Shown: piece by piece, positions 53,218-62,388 of the stretch
Numbering within the stretch: the stretch's first letter is position 1
Layout of the letters: each line of letters starts with the position of its first letter
Assembly: GCF_000689415.1 (NCBI RefSeq)
Contig: NZ_HG322950.1
Location: 4,161,501 to 4,225,500 of the forward strand
Direction: 5' to 3'
DNA: 64,000 nucleotides
Source: Pseudomonas knackmussii B13
Lineage (GTDB): Bacteria > Pseudomonadota > Gammaproteobacteria > Pseudomonadales > Pseudomonadaceae
Made by a program: the position numbers and the translations under genes
Notes under the pieces: generated by a model
What the model was told of the DNA's origin: nothing
Databases searched by the model: none
The model's input: only the letters and a program-made list of their open reading frames with translations

Positions 53218-55632
53218 ATGCCGGGGGACTGCAAGAAGCTGTTTCGCTGCCTATTGCTGCTGGGCCTGTTCTGGGGCGCGCTATGCATGGCGCAGCCGGG
53301 ACCGGACAAGGCGCCGGGCGAGCTGCCCGCACTGGCCCTGGACGCCAGTCCGGCGCAGCTGAGCGAACGCCTGGAGCTGATACGCCAGGGGGTGACCGAG
53401 CAGGTCGGCGACGACGTCCTGGCGCGCCTGCGCCTGGCGACCCTGGAGGTGCAGAAACTCGCCGGCCAGCGCAACGACGAACTGCAGGAACGCAACGATC
53501 GCCTGGCCGACCAGCTCAACGTGCTCGGTCCGCCCGCGCCCGGCGAGACCGCCGCACTGACGCAGCAGCGTGCCGAGCTGGTCCGGCAGAAGACCGCGCT
53601 GCAGGCCCAGCTCAACGAAGCCGCGAGCGTCCAGCGCTCGGCCGCCGACCTCTCGGTGCAGATCGTCAACCTGCGCCGCAGCCTGTTCACCTCGCAGATC
53701 CTCACCCGTTCGCCGCCGCCCTTCAGCCCGCAGTTCTGGTCGACGCTGACCCGCCCGACGGAGGAGGACCTGGCGCGCTTGAGCGCCTTGCGCCAGGGGC
53801 TCGGCGAGCGGCTGGCGACGAACTGGGAGCAAGCGCGCTTGCCGCTGCTGGCCTGCCTGATCGCCGCCGTCCTGCTCCTGCTGCCAGGCCGGCGCCTGCT
53901 GGAGCGCCTGGTCAACCACCTGGTGAGCCACATAGTCCCCGAGGGCCGCCTGCGCCGCAGCACCCTGGCGTTGGCGGTCACCCTGGTCGGCGTGGCGACC
54001 ATCGGCGGCAGTGCGGCGCTGCTGCACCAGGGGCTGGACTGGAACGAGAATCTCGACGGCGGCCTGGGCATCCTGACCGGGCAGTTGGTCACGGTGGCGA
54101 TCTTCAGCGGCTTCGTCAGCGGCCTGGGGCGCGCCCTGCTGATGGTCGAACGGCCGTCCTGGCGCCTGCTGCCGATCCCCGACGACATGGCCAGGCTCCT
54201 GGCGCCCTTCCCCGGCCTGCTCGCCATCCTGGTCCTGCTGCTGGGCATCCAGACACGTATCAACAGCAGCATCGGCGCCAGCCTTGCGCTGACCGTGGCG
54301 GTCAACGGCCTGACCGCCCTGCTGCTCGCCATCCTCCTCGGCGTCGCGCTGCTGCGCCTGCGCCGCAGCCGCGTCGAACTCGACGAAGACGAGGAGCGTC
54401 CGGCCCTGGCCCGGCTGATCCGTTTCGCCGCCCTGCTGGTGGTGCTGGCCATCGTGCTCGCCCTGATCAGCGGCTACCTGTCCCTGGCCTCCTTCATCGC
54501 CAGCAAGCTGCTCTGGGTCACCGCGGTATCGCTCACCGGATACCTGCTCACCGCCTTCTTCGGCGACCTCTGCGACACCCTGCTGTCGCCCCGCCAGAGC
54601 GCCGGCAAGACGCTCGCCCGCGCCCTTGGCCTGGCGCACCAGCACCAGGCCCAGGCGGCCACCCTGCTGGCTGGCGTGGGCCGCACGCTGCTGGTGCTGC
54701 TCACCCTGATGGTGGTGCTCTCGCCCACCGCCAGCAGCCCCGACGAATTGACGGCCGGCGTCGAGCGCCTGCTGCAGCGCGGCCAGTCCCTGGGCAGCCT
54801 GAACATAGTCCCGCAGGACATCCTCCTGGCCCTTGTCACGCTGTTCGGCGGCCTCTACGTCCTGCGCCTGCTCAAGCGCTGGCTGGCGGAGAGCCTGCTG
54901 CCGGAAACCAGCATGGACACCGGCATGCGCGCCTCGCTGGTGACCCTGGTCGGCTACCTTGGCTTCGTCCTGCTCGGCCTGCTGGTGCTCTCGGCGCTGC
55001 ACATCAACCTGACCAGCCTGACCTGGGTGGTCAGCGCCCTCTCGGTGGGGATCGGCTTCGGCCTGCAAGCCATCGTGCAGAACTTCATCAGCGGCCTGAT
55101 CCTGCTCACCGAACGCCCGGTGAAGGTCGGCGACTGGGTCAGCCTGGGCACGGTGGAAGGCGACATCCAGCGCATCAACGTGCGCGCCACCGAGATCAAG
55201 CAAAGCGACAACTCCACGGTGATAGTGCCCAACTCCCAGCTGATCACGCAGAACGTGCGCAACGTGACCATGGGTGGCGCGCTGGGCAGCGTCGGCATCG
55301 CCCTGACCCTGCCGCTGGACACCGACGTGCACAAGGTCCGCGAGCTGCTGCTGGCCGCCTACGCCGAACACCCGGCGATCCTGGAAACGCCGAAGCCGTC
55401 GGTGAGCTTCACCCAGCTCAACGACCAGGGCCTGACCCTCTCGGTCAGCGGCAACGTCGGCAGCCCCCGCAATGTCTCCAGCACGCGCAGCGAGCTGCTG
55501 TTCGCCATCTTCGGCAAGCTGCGCGAGCAAGGCATCAGCCTGGCGACGCCGAGGAGCCTGAGGTTGGTGGCGGAGGACAAGCGGGTGTTGGAAGACGCAG
55601 TCAGCCCAGCGCCGGACGCGGATCCAACGTAG
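53218..55632 (+). CDS. Large mechanosensitive channel (MscS superfamily, DUF3772)
   Basis: 804-aa inner-membrane channel. The signal peptide-like helix FRCLLLLGLFWGALCMA (near 8-24) is followed by a periplasmic coiled-coil DUF3772 region (about 40-210), several TM helices (about 230-540), and the C-terminal MscS core about 545-780: LTWVVSALSVGIGFGLQAIV as the pore helix, then the beta domain with RPVKVGDWVSLG and NVRATEI. This organisation is close to YjeP/MscK-type channels of P. aeruginosa. The start at 53218 has AAGGAAGGG before it. The stop TAG is embedded in a REP unit (GTAGGAGCG). Confidence 0.88.
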   Translation: MPGDCKKLFRCLLLLGLFWGALCMAQPGPDKAPGELPALALDASPAQLSERLELIRQGVTEQVGDDVLARLRLATLEVQKLAGQRNDELQERNDRLADQLNVLGPPAPGETAALTQQRAELVRQKTALQAQLNEAASVQRSAADLSVQIVNLRRSLFTSQILTRSPPPFSPQFWSTLTRPTEEDLARLSALRQGLGERLATNWEQARLPLLACLIAAVLLLLPGRRLLERLVNHLVSHIVPEGRLRRSTLALAVTLVGVATIGGSAALLHQGLDWNENLDGGLGILTGQLVTVAIFSGFVSGLGRALLMVERPSWRLLPIPDDMARLLAPFPGLLAILVLLLGIQTRINSSIGASLALTVAVNGLTALLLAILLGVALLRLRRSRVELDEDEERPALARLIRFAALLVVLAIVLALISGYLSLASFIASKLLWVTAVSLTGYLLTAFFGDLCDTLLSPRQSAGKTLARALGLAHQHQAQAATLLAGVGRTLLVLLTLMVVLSPTASSPDELTAGVERLLQRGQSLGSLNIVPQDILLALVTLFGGLYVLRLLKRWLAESLLPETSMDTGMRASLVTLVGYLGFVLLGLLVLSALHINLTSLTWVVSALSVGIGFGLQAIVQNFISGLILLTERPVKVGDWVSLGTVEGDIQRINVRATEIKQSDNSTVIVPNSQLITQNVRNVTMGGALGSVGIALTLPLDTDVHKVRELLLAAYAEHPAILETPKPSVSFTQLNDQGLTLSVSGNVGSPRNVSSTRSELLFAIFGKLREQGISLATPRSLRLVAEDKRVLEDAVSPAPDADPT

Positions 55633-55720
55633 GAGCGAGCTTGCTCGCGAACCGCACGGCGCGGTGTTTCCCTGTAGGAGCGGCCCATGGCCGCGAATCG
55701 CGCGCATGGCGCGCTCCTAC
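55629..55720. repeat. REP cluster overlapping the channel gene stop
   Basis: GTAGGAGCGAGCTTGCTCGCG followed by a full unit TGTAGGAGCGGCCCATGGCC to GGCGCGCTCCTACA. A decayed further arm (TTTTCGCGGATGAGCCCGC) follows at 55740-55770. The first three bases of the TAG stop of the channel gene belong to the first unit. Confidence 0.85.
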
Positions 55721-55814
55721 ACGTTGGAATGGGCGCGGGGATTTTCGCGGATGAGCCCGCCCCTGCAGGACGACGCCGATATTCATCGCCCACGCCGGAC
55801 AGCCCCCTCTCGCC

Positions 55815-57755
55815 CTACCCCCGCCGCGCCAAAAGCGCCGTCGCGCCCTGCACCTTGCGCGTGTACCAGATCACCCGGCTCACCCCACGGGTGATGGCCA
55901 CGTAGGCCAGGCGCAGGCTTTCGTCCTGCATCGCCTGGTCGTAGCTGTTGCGGAAGAAGCCGCAGTGCGCGTACAGCACGTTGCGCAGCGGGTGGCGTTC
56001 GGGAGGGGCGCCGTCGTCGATGATGATTGCCACTTCCGCTTGCAGGCCCTTCGCGCGGTGGATGCTCATGGCCTTTACCGGCAGGTCGGAGCCGAGCTGG
56101 GCCTGGATCTGCTGCAGCGGTTCGTTGCGCCGGCTCAGCAGCAGCACCGCCGTGCTTTCGCGGCTGCCCCGCTCGGCGACGTGTTCGCATTGCGCGCGGA
56201 CTTCCGCCACCAGCTTCGGCAGGTCGCGGGCGAGGTCGAAGCGCGCTTCCACCCGCACGCCGTGGTCGCCCGGCTGGATGGCCTTGAAGGCGCGGCAGGT
56301 CTTGGCCTGCTTGAAGTTCACCTCGGCCAGCACCGCCTCGCCGTCGCGGATCACCGGTTCGATGCTGCGGTAGTTGGTTTCCAGCAGCAGCACCGTGCTC
56401 TGGCGGTTGCGGCCCTTGCTCGGGAAGTGCTTGTCGAAGTCCATGAACAGCTCCGGCGAACTGCCGCGCCAGCCGTAGATCGACTGCCAGTCGTCGCCGA
56501 TGGCCATCAGGCTCGGCGCCTGGGCGTGGCGTGCCAGGTGGCGGTGCTGGGCCTGCAGCCAGAGGACGATCTGCGGCGAGATGTCCTGGAATTCGTCGAT
56601 CAGCAGGTGGGTCATGGGCGTGGCCGCCTCTTCCAGCGCCTTGGCCTCGTTGAGGCGGCGGGTGAGCTGCTGGAAGGCGGCGTTGAAGGTGGTCAGGCCC
56701 TGGCGGCGCAGCAGGGTGAGGAAGAAGCTCCAGTAGATCGCCAGGGCTTCGAGGAAGATCTTCTCCCGCGTCGAGCAGTCCAGTTCGGCGACCTTGAGGT
56801 CCTGCGGGCGCAGGCCGAGGCTTTCCATGAAGCCGGCCTGGGTGTGGAACACCTCCACCAGCGGCGCCTCGACGAATTCGCCGGGCAGGCGGAACGGCTG
56901 CAGCGGCGCCGGGCCCGGCACCTCTTCCGGTTTTTCAAGGCCGAGCAGGCGATGCACCTTGGCGCGGAAGGCGCCGTTGACCGCGTAGCACTCCTCGTAG
57001 GCTTCCAGCAGTAGGCGTTGCTGTGCCGGGCGAAGGCGGCCGCCGGTGAGCGGGTTGTCCGGCTCGCCGGGGTTCTTCTCTTCCAGCTGCTCGAACCAGC
57101 GCAGGCGGCCGAGCATCTCGCGCGCCTGCACGCCCATGGCCGAGTGGAAGGTGCGCACGCACTGGCGCGCGCGGGCCATGTCGAAGGGGTAGTTCCAGAA
57201 CGCCAGGACGCGCACCAGCTGTTCGCGCAGCTGCGCGCAGGAGGCGTTGGTGAAGGAGATCACCGTGACCTTGTCGGCATCGATGCCCAGGTGGCAGAGC
57301 ATGAAAACCAGGCGCAGCACCAGGGTGGTCGACTTGCCGGAGCCGGCGCCAGCAAAGATCCGCGCCAGCGGCTGGCGGCAGAGGATCATCGCCCACTGCT
57401 CGTCGGACGGCGGGCTGATCACCCCGGCGCTCACTGCCTGGCGCACGCGCTCGCGCATCGCATCGATCTGCCCCTGCTGCACGGGCAAGGCACGCGCGGC
57501 GTAGATGCCTGGGTTAGCCGGCACTTCTGCTTCCCGCGCAGGCTCGGGCTCGGCGGGCTTGGCCTTGCTGCGCGGCGCACGCGGTTTGGCGGCGGCTGCA
57601 TCCTTCGGTTTGGCCTTGGCGCGGGTCTTCTTCGGCGGCGTGGCCTGCGCGCGGGCGGCTTCTTCCTGCTCGCGCAGATAGGCGCTGGTGCGCGGGAAAT
57701 AGCGCGCCAGGGATTCGGACAACAGCAGTTTGTAGCGCCGTACGGCAGACAGCAT
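55815..57755 (-). CDS. UvrD/Rep-family ATP-dependent helicase
   Basis: 646-aa superfamily I helicase. After an N-terminal region rich in Lys, Ala and Pro (about 30-80, a probable flexible DNA-binding linker) come Q-motif-like EQWAMIL and Walker A in FAGAGSGKSTTL (near 140), motif Ia VISFTNASCAQLRE, motif II LLIDEFQDIS, motif III GDDWQSIYGWRGSSPELF, motif IV-VI segments LLLETNYRS, SIHRAKGLQAE and RLAYVAITRGVSRVIW. It is shorter than UvrD (about 720 aa) and lacks the usual C-terminal domain, so its partner and cellular job are not known. A longer frame upstream is antisense to the ketosynthase; the start at 57755 is preferred. Confidence 0.88.
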   Translation of the reverse strand: MLSAVRRYKLLLSESLARYFPRTSAYLREQEEAARAQATPPKKTRAKAKPKDAAAAKPRAPRSKAKPAEPEPAREAEVPANPGIYAARALPVQQGQIDAMRERVRQAVSAGVISPPSDEQWAMILCRQPLARIFAGAGSGKSTTLVLRLVFMLCHLGIDADKVTVISFTNASCAQLREQLVRVLAFWNYPFDMARARQCVRTFHSAMGVQAREMLGRLRWFEQLEEKNPGEPDNPLTGGRLRPAQQRLLLEAYEECYAVNGAFRAKVHRLLGLEKPEEVPGPAPLQPFRLPGEFVEAPLVEVFHTQAGFMESLGLRPQDLKVAELDCSTREKIFLEALAIYWSFFLTLLRRQGLTTFNAAFQQLTRRLNEAKALEEAATPMTHLLIDEFQDISPQIVLWLQAQHRHLARHAQAPSLMAIGDDWQSIYGWRGSSPELFMDFDKHFPSKGRNRQSTVLLLETNYRSIEPVIRDGEAVLAEVNFKQAKTCRAFKAIQPGDHGVRVEARFDLARDLPKLVAEVRAQCEHVAERGSRESTAVLLLSRRNEPLQQIQAQLGSDLPVKAMSIHRAKGLQAEVAIIIDDGAPPERHPLRNVLYAHCGFFRNSYDQAMQDESLRLAYVAITRGVSRVIWYTRKVQGATALLARRG

Positions 57756-57841
57756 CGGCAGGCTCCGGCCCTGGGGACAAGTCGCGGAATGATAAGGGGT
57801 TTCCGTGACCATCCGACAGTTGCCGGAACCTGCCGTTCGAC

Positions 57842-59119
57842 TCAGGCGCCGGTCCAGCGGCGGAACAGCACGCTGGCGTTGACGCCGCCGAAGCCGAAGC
57901 CGTTGGACAGCGCGTAGTCGGTATCCAGCGCGCGCGGCGCACCGCGTACCAGGTCGATGCCGACTGCGGTTTCGTCCGGCTCGTGCAGGTTCAGGGTCGC
58001 CGGCGCCAGTTGGTCGCGCAGGGCCAGCAGGGTGAAGATCGCTTCCAGCCCGCCGGCGGCGCCCAGCAAGTGGCCGGTGGCCGACTTGGTCGCACTCACG
58101 GCCACCGTGCCCTTGTCGCCGAACACCGAGCGGATTGCCGCCAGCTCGCCCTTGTCGCCGACCGGCGTGGAGGTGGCGTGGGCGTTCAGGTGGCCGATCA
58201 GCGCCGGGTCGATACCCGCCTGGGCGATGGCCTGTTGCATGGCCCGCCGCGCGCCGTTGCCGTCCTCGGGGCCGGCGGTCAGGTGATAGGCGTCGGCGCT
58301 GGTGCCGTAGCCGACCAGTTCGGCCAACGGCTGCGCGCCACGCGCCAAGGCGTGTTCCAGCGATTCGATCACCAGCATCCCTGCGCCCTCGCCCATGACG
58401 AAGCCGTCGCGCTTGCGGTCGAACGGCCGCGAGGCTTCCTGCGGCCTGTCGTTGAAGCCGCTGGACAGCGCGCGTGCCGCCGCGAAACCGCCCAGCGCGA
58501 CGCGGTCGATGGAGGCTTCGGCGCCGCCGCACAGGGCGATGTCCGCCTCGCCGGCACGGATCATCCGCGCCGCGTCGCCAATCGCCTGGACGCTCGCAGC
58601 GCAGGCCGTCACCGGCGCGCCGATCGGGCCCTTGAAGCCATGGCGGATGGATACGTGCCCCGCCGCCAGGTTGACCAGGAACGACGGGATGGTGAACGGC
58701 GACAGGCGCCGCGGGCCGCGCTCGTCAGTGATGCGCACGGCATCGGCAATGGCGCTGAAGCCGCCGATGCCCGAAGCGATCACCGTGGCCGTGCGGGTCT
58801 TCTCGCGCTCGTCCTGCGGCGCCCAGCCGGCCTGGACCAGCGCCTCTTCGGCGGCAGCCAGGGCGAAGAGGATGAAGCGGTGCATCTTCTTCTGTTCCTT
58901 GGCCGGTGCCGCGCGCTCGGCATCGAAGCCGGCCTCGGCGTCGTCGGCGATGTCCGGCACCTGGCCGCCGACCGCGCAGGGCAGGTCGCGAACGAATTCG
59001 TCGGCCAGCCGGTCGATCCCCGAGCGCCCTTGCAGCAGGCGCTGCCACACCTTCTCGGTGCCACATCCGAGGGGGCTGACCACCCCGGTCCCTGTTACCA
59101 CTATGCGTTGCGCCGTCAT
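57842..59119 (-). CDS. fabF2: Beta-ketoacyl-ACP synthase II (FabF2-like)
   Basis: 425-aa condensing enzyme of fatty acid synthesis. The active-site Cys is in VTACAASVQAIGD (near 174), the two His in NAHATSTPVGDKGE and KSATGHLLGAAGG, with the family end NGFGFGGVNASVLFRRW. It is not in a fab operon, in line with the second FabF of P. aeruginosa (PA1373), whose role in vivo is unclear. It is about 35 bp from a 28-bp dyad at 59153-59180 shared with the divergent GFA gene. Start at 59119 (MTAQRIVVTGTGVVSPLG) has AGGCGATC upstream. Confidence 0.88.
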   Translation of the reverse strand: MTAQRIVVTGTGVVSPLGCGTEKVWQRLLQGRSGIDRLADEFVRDLPCAVGGQVPDIADDAEAGFDAERAAPAKEQKKMHRFILFALAAAEEALVQAGWAPQDEREKTRTATVIASGIGGFSAIADAVRITDERGPRRLSPFTIPSFLVNLAAGHVSIRHGFKGPIGAPVTACAASVQAIGDAARMIRAGEADIALCGGAEASIDRVALGGFAAARALSSGFNDRPQEASRPFDRKRDGFVMGEGAGMLVIESLEHALARGAQPLAELVGYGTSADAYHLTAGPEDGNGARRAMQQAIAQAGIDPALIGHLNAHATSTPVGDKGELAAIRSVFGDKGTVAVSATKSATGHLLGAAGGLEAIFTLLALRDQLAPATLNLHEPDETAVGIDLVRGAPRALDTDYALSNGFGFGGVNASVLFRRWTGA

Positions 59120-59152
59120 CGGATCGCCTCTTCTGTCGCAGGAGTTCGGCCG

Positions 59153-59180
59153 CACTTATATGACGACCGAAATATAAGTG
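59153..59180. promoter_or_regulatory. Perfect inverted repeat between fabF2-like and GFA genes
   Basis: CACTTATAT-N10-ATATAAGTG: two perfect 9-bp arms with centres 19 bp apart. Each arm contains TATAAG, a -10-like hexamer, one facing each gene, so a protein bound here could repress both divergent promoters. Its regulator is unknown. Confidence 0.65.
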
Positions 59181-59276
59181 AATGATGGGGAGCTGGCCCG
59201 CCCGTCGTCAAGCGCCCTCCGACAGGCCGGGGTCGGCCAGCCTTGCTCTGAAGTCCATCCACCGAGGAACGTCGCC

Positions 59277-59762
59277 ATGCGACTCGAAGGCTCCTGCCAC
59301 TGCGGCGCGATCAGCTTCAGCGTCGAAAGCGCCCATCCCTACCCCTACCAGCGCTGCTATTGCTCGATCTGCCGCAAGACCCAGGGCGGCGGTGGCTACT
59401 CCATCAACCTCGGCGGCGCTGCCGCCAGCCTGAAGGTGCGCGGGCGCAAGCACCTGCGCATCTACCACGCGAAGATGCGCGAGCCCGGCAAGCGCACCCG
59501 GACCAGCAGCGCCGAACGCTGCTTCTGCGGCGAATGCGGCAGCGCGCTGTGGCTGTACAGCCCGGAATGGCCGGAGCTGATCCACCCCTTCGCATCGGCC
59601 ATCGACACGCCACTGCCGGTGCCGCCGGAGCACACCCACCTGCTGCTCGACTCCAAGGCGAGCTGGGTGGAAGTGGAAAAGCACCCGCGCGACCAGTACT
59701 TCCAGCACTACCCGGAAGAGTCCATCGCCGACTGGCATCGGCGCCTGGACCTGGAGCGCTAG
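59277..59762 (+). CDS. GFA family (glutathione-dependent formaldehyde-activating-like) protein
   Basis: 161-aa zinc protein of the GFA/CENP-V fold. Cys ligands are visible in GSCHCGA, RCYCSICRKTQGG and RCFCGECGSALW, the two zinc sites of the family. Real Gfa accelerates S-hydroxymethylglutathione formation in a few bacteria, but most relatives have no proven role, so I do not claim that activity. It is divergent from the fabF2-like gene across the dyad, and its stop overlaps the stop of the convergent ergothioneine gene by three to four bases. Confidence 0.85.
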   Translation: MRLEGSCHCGAISFSVESAHPYPYQRCYCSICRKTQGGGGYSINLGGAAASLKVRGRKHLRIYHAKMREPGKRTRTSSAERCFCGECGSALWLYSPEWPELIHPFASAIDTPLPVPPEHTHLLLDSKASWVEVEKHPRDQYFQHYPEESIADWHRRLDLER

Positions 59763-61876
59763 GCCTGCAAGCGGAACACCGCGAACTGCGGCTCGGCGCT
59801 GACCCAGTGCTCGCGCACCAGCCAGCCGGCGCGTTCGGCAAGCTCGGCGAAGTCGTCGAGGGCGTACTTGTAGGAGTTCTCGGTGTGCAGGCGCTCGCCG
59901 GCGGCGAAGCGGTAGTCGACGCCGGTGATGCGCACGACCTGCTCGCAGCGGCTGACCAGGTGCATCTCGATGCGGCCGAGTTCGGCGTTCCAAAAGGCCA
60001 GGTGCTCGAACTGGTCGAGCTGGAAGTCCGCCTGCAGCTCGCGGTTGATGCGTTGCAGCAGGTTGAGGTTGAAGCGCGCGGTGACGCCGCCGGCGTCGTT
60101 GTAGGCGGCCTCCAGAACATCCACGTCCTTGCGCAGGTCGACGCCGATCACGAAGGTGCTGTTCGCGCCCAGCAGTCCGTGGGCCGCATGCAGAAAGCCC
60201 AGGGCTTCGTCGGGATCGAAATTGCCGATGGTGGAGCCCGGGAAGAAGCCCAGCCGGACCCCGTCGCGCAGGCTCTCGGGCAGGGCCTCCAGGCGGGTGA
60301 AGTCAGCGTGCAGCGGTTCGATCTCCAGCGTCGGGTAATCGCGCTGCAGGCGCGCAGCGGCCTTGTCCAGTGCAGCCGGGCTGATGTCGATGGGCACATA
60401 ACGGCGCAGCTGCGGTGCGGCGTCGAGCAACAGGCAGGTCTTCTCGCTGGCACCGCTGCCGAATTCCACCAGGGTGGTATCGGCGGCGACGTGTGCGGCG
60501 ATACTCGGAGCGATCCGCGCCAGCAGGGCGGTTTCGCTGCGCGTGGGGTAGTACTCGCGGGTACGGCAGATGGCCTCGAACAGCTCGGAACCCGTCGCGT
60601 CGTAGAAGTACTTGGGCGACAGCTGCTTGGGTGTCAGCGAAAAGCCCGCCTCCAGGTCTTCCAGCATCTCGCGGGCCTGGGGTTCGAGGTCGGCCTGTCC
60701 GGCCAGGTCGCGCGCCAGGCGCACGCCGGCGAACATCCAGCGCTTGTCCGGGTAGAAGAAGTTGCGATAGCTCGGCCGCGAATGCCCCGGCGGCGTGATG
60801 CAGGCGCCGCCGCGCAGGACCATCTGGCTGACCATGAACTTGCCGTTGTACTCGCCCACCGCACCGGCCTTCGGGCGGAAGCCGGGGTAAGGCGCATAGG
60901 CGCTCTGCGTCCATTGCCAGGCGGCGTCGTAGAGCTGGCGCAGGCGCCCGTCGAACGCGGCGACCTCCCACTCTGCCTCGGTCGGCAGGCGTGCGCCGGC
61001 CCATTCCGCGTAGGCCGAAGCCTCGTAGTAGCTGACGTGCAGCACGGGCGCGTCGAGGTCCAGCGGCTGCAAGCCCTGCAGGCCGAACTCGTGCCAGCCG
61101 TCCGCCTGCCGCCGCCAGTACAGCGGCGCCTCCCAGCCCTCCTCGCGCACCTTCGCCCAGCCATCGGACAGCCACAGCTCGGCACGCTGGTAGCCACCAT
61201 CGTCGATGAAGGCCAGCCACTCGCGGTTGCTCACCAGCGACTCGGCGATCTGGAAGGGCGCGAGGAAGCAGCGGTGCGCAGGCTCCTCGTTGTCGAAGGC
61301 GAAGCCCTCGCCGGCATGGCCGATACCCAGCAGCCCGCCCCGGATCACATGGAAACGCGGCGGACCGCAGCGCGAGGGCGCGAACCCTTCGCCATAGGCC
61401 GGCGCCAGCGGCGAGCAGCTGAACAGATGGAGGATGTCCATCAACAGCAGCTCCTGGTGCTGCTCTTCATGGGCCAGGCCGAGCAGCACCAGGTCTCGCA
61501 GGCTGTCATCGGGCGCCTCGGCGAGCAGTTGCTGCATGTGGCGGTCGACGTGATGCCGGTAGTCGAGCACGCGCTGCAGCGGCGGGCGCGTCAGCACCCC
61601 GCGCTGGGGCCTGGGCTGGCGTGGGCCGAGCGCCTCGTAATAGGAATTGAAGAGGTAAGCGAAGCTCGCGTCGAAGGGCTCGTAGCCGGCCAGATTCGGC
61701 TGCAGCAGGAAGGTCTCGAAGAACCAGGTGACGTGCCCGACATGCCACTTGGCCGGGCTGGCGTCGGGCATCGACTGCACCTGGGCGTCCTCGGCGCCTA
61801 GCGGGGCGAGCAACAGTTCGCTGGCCTCGCGCACCTGGCGGTAGCGTTCGGCGAGCGGGGTGGCCTTGCGAAGCAT
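59759..61876 (-). CDS. EgtB-EgtD fusion, ergothioneine biosynthesis
   Basis: 705-aa single polypeptide. Residues 1 to about 390 are EgtB, the iron-dependent sulphoxide synthase: a DinB part with ligands in WHVGH (His48) and AHEEQHQE (His136, His140), then a formylglycine-enzyme-like part (NREWLAFIDDGGY, RLPTEAEWEVAAFDG, LRGGACITPPGHSRPSYRNF). Residues about 395-705 are EgtD, the histidine N-alpha-trimethyltransferase (LSPKYFYDATGSELFEAICR, EFGSGASEKTCLLL, GFFPGSTIGNFDPDEA). Together they would make trimethylhistidine and join it to a thiol. The order EgtB-EgtD is the reverse of fungal Egt1. There is no frameshift sign; a ribosome-binding site AGGGGA precedes the start. EgtC and EgtE are not in the window. 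Confidence 0.9.
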   Translation of the reverse strand: MLRKATPLAERYRQVREASELLLAPLGAEDAQVQSMPDASPAKWHVGHVTWFFETFLLQPNLAGYEPFDASFAYLFNSYYEALGPRQPRPQRGVLTRPPLQRVLDYRHHVDRHMQQLLAEAPDDSLRDLVLLGLAHEEQHQELLLMDILHLFSCSPLAPAYGEGFAPSRCGPPRFHVIRGGLLGIGHAGEGFAFDNEEPAHRCFLAPFQIAESLVSNREWLAFIDDGGYQRAELWLSDGWAKVREEGWEAPLYWRRQADGWHEFGLQGLQPLDLDAPVLHVSYYEASAYAEWAGARLPTEAEWEVAAFDGRLRQLYDAAWQWTQSAYAPYPGFRPKAGAVGEYNGKFMVSQMVLRGGACITPPGHSRPSYRNFFYPDKRWMFAGVRLARDLAGQADLEPQAREMLEDLEAGFSLTPKQLSPKYFYDATGSELFEAICRTREYYPTRSETALLARIAPSIAAHVAADTTLVEFGSGASEKTCLLLDAAPQLRRYVPIDISPAALDKAAARLQRDYPTLEIEPLHADFTRLEALPESLRDGVRLGFFPGSTIGNFDPDEALGFLHAAHGLLGANSTFVIGVDLRKDVDVLEAAYNDAGGVTARFNLNLLQRINRELQADFQLDQFEHLAFWNAELGRIEMHLVSRCEQVVRITGVDYRFAAGERLHTENSYKYALDDFAELAERAGWLVREHWVSAEPQFAVFRLQA

Positions 61877-61913
61877 GGGGCGGTCCCCTCTGGTTCGGCA
61901 GGCGCAGGTCGCT

Positions 61914-62273
61914 TCAGTCTTCCGCGTGGATGCGCACCTGCTCGGGGTAGAAGGCGATGTGTCCGCGAATCATCGCCACCGACGCCTTGGGCGCTTCATA
62001 GGTCCAGGCGGCGTTTTCCGAAACCCGGCCCTCGTGCACCAGGTTGTAATAGCTGGCTTCGCCCTTGAACGGGCAGAAGGTGTGGTGCGGGCTGCGCACG
62101 AAGTAGCCGGGCCGGGTATCGCGCTCGGGGATGTAGAACACCGGCGGGTAGTTCGCTTCCTGCAACACCAGGGCGTCCTGGGTGCTGGCGATCAGCTCGC
62201 CGTCGTAGTGCACGTCGACGCGCCCGGAATGGGTCTTGATCTGGATGGGGTGTTCATGGGCCGGGGTGTTCAT
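61914..62273 (-). CDS. DUF427 domain protein
   Basis: 119-aa DUF427 protein, a small beta-rich domain: IKTHSGRVDVHYDGELIAST, YPPVFYIPERD, and HHTFCPFKGEASYYNLV, where the CPFKG part is a family signature. The function is unknown. It is transcribed toward the EgtB-EgtD gene, 37 bp away, and probably shares its transcript. The start at 62273 (MNTPAHEHPIQI) is preferred because codons upstream have no similarity. Confidence 0.85.
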   Translation of the reverse strand: MNTPAHEHPIQIKTHSGRVDVHYDGELIASTQDALVLQEANYPPVFYIPERDTRPGYFVRSPHHTFCPFKGEASYYNLVHEGRVSENAAWTYEAPKASVAMIRGHIAFYPEQVRIHAED

Positions 62274-62388
62274 CGCCGCTCTCCGCATGCCGGGCCGCCG
62301 GAAACCGGCGGCGCGCCGACCCTGTTGAGGGTAGAAGCCTGGCCAGGGCTCGCGGGAAAAACCGATGGGCGTCACCTGCCGCGCGCAT

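Noticed and set aside
59759..61876. OvoA (ovothiol synthase) as the identity of the 705-aa protein
   Set aside because: The C-terminal part carries EgtD (histidine trimethyltransferase) motifs such as LSPKYFYDATGSELFEAICR rather than the OvoA methyltransferase type; the EgtB half alone would not decide.
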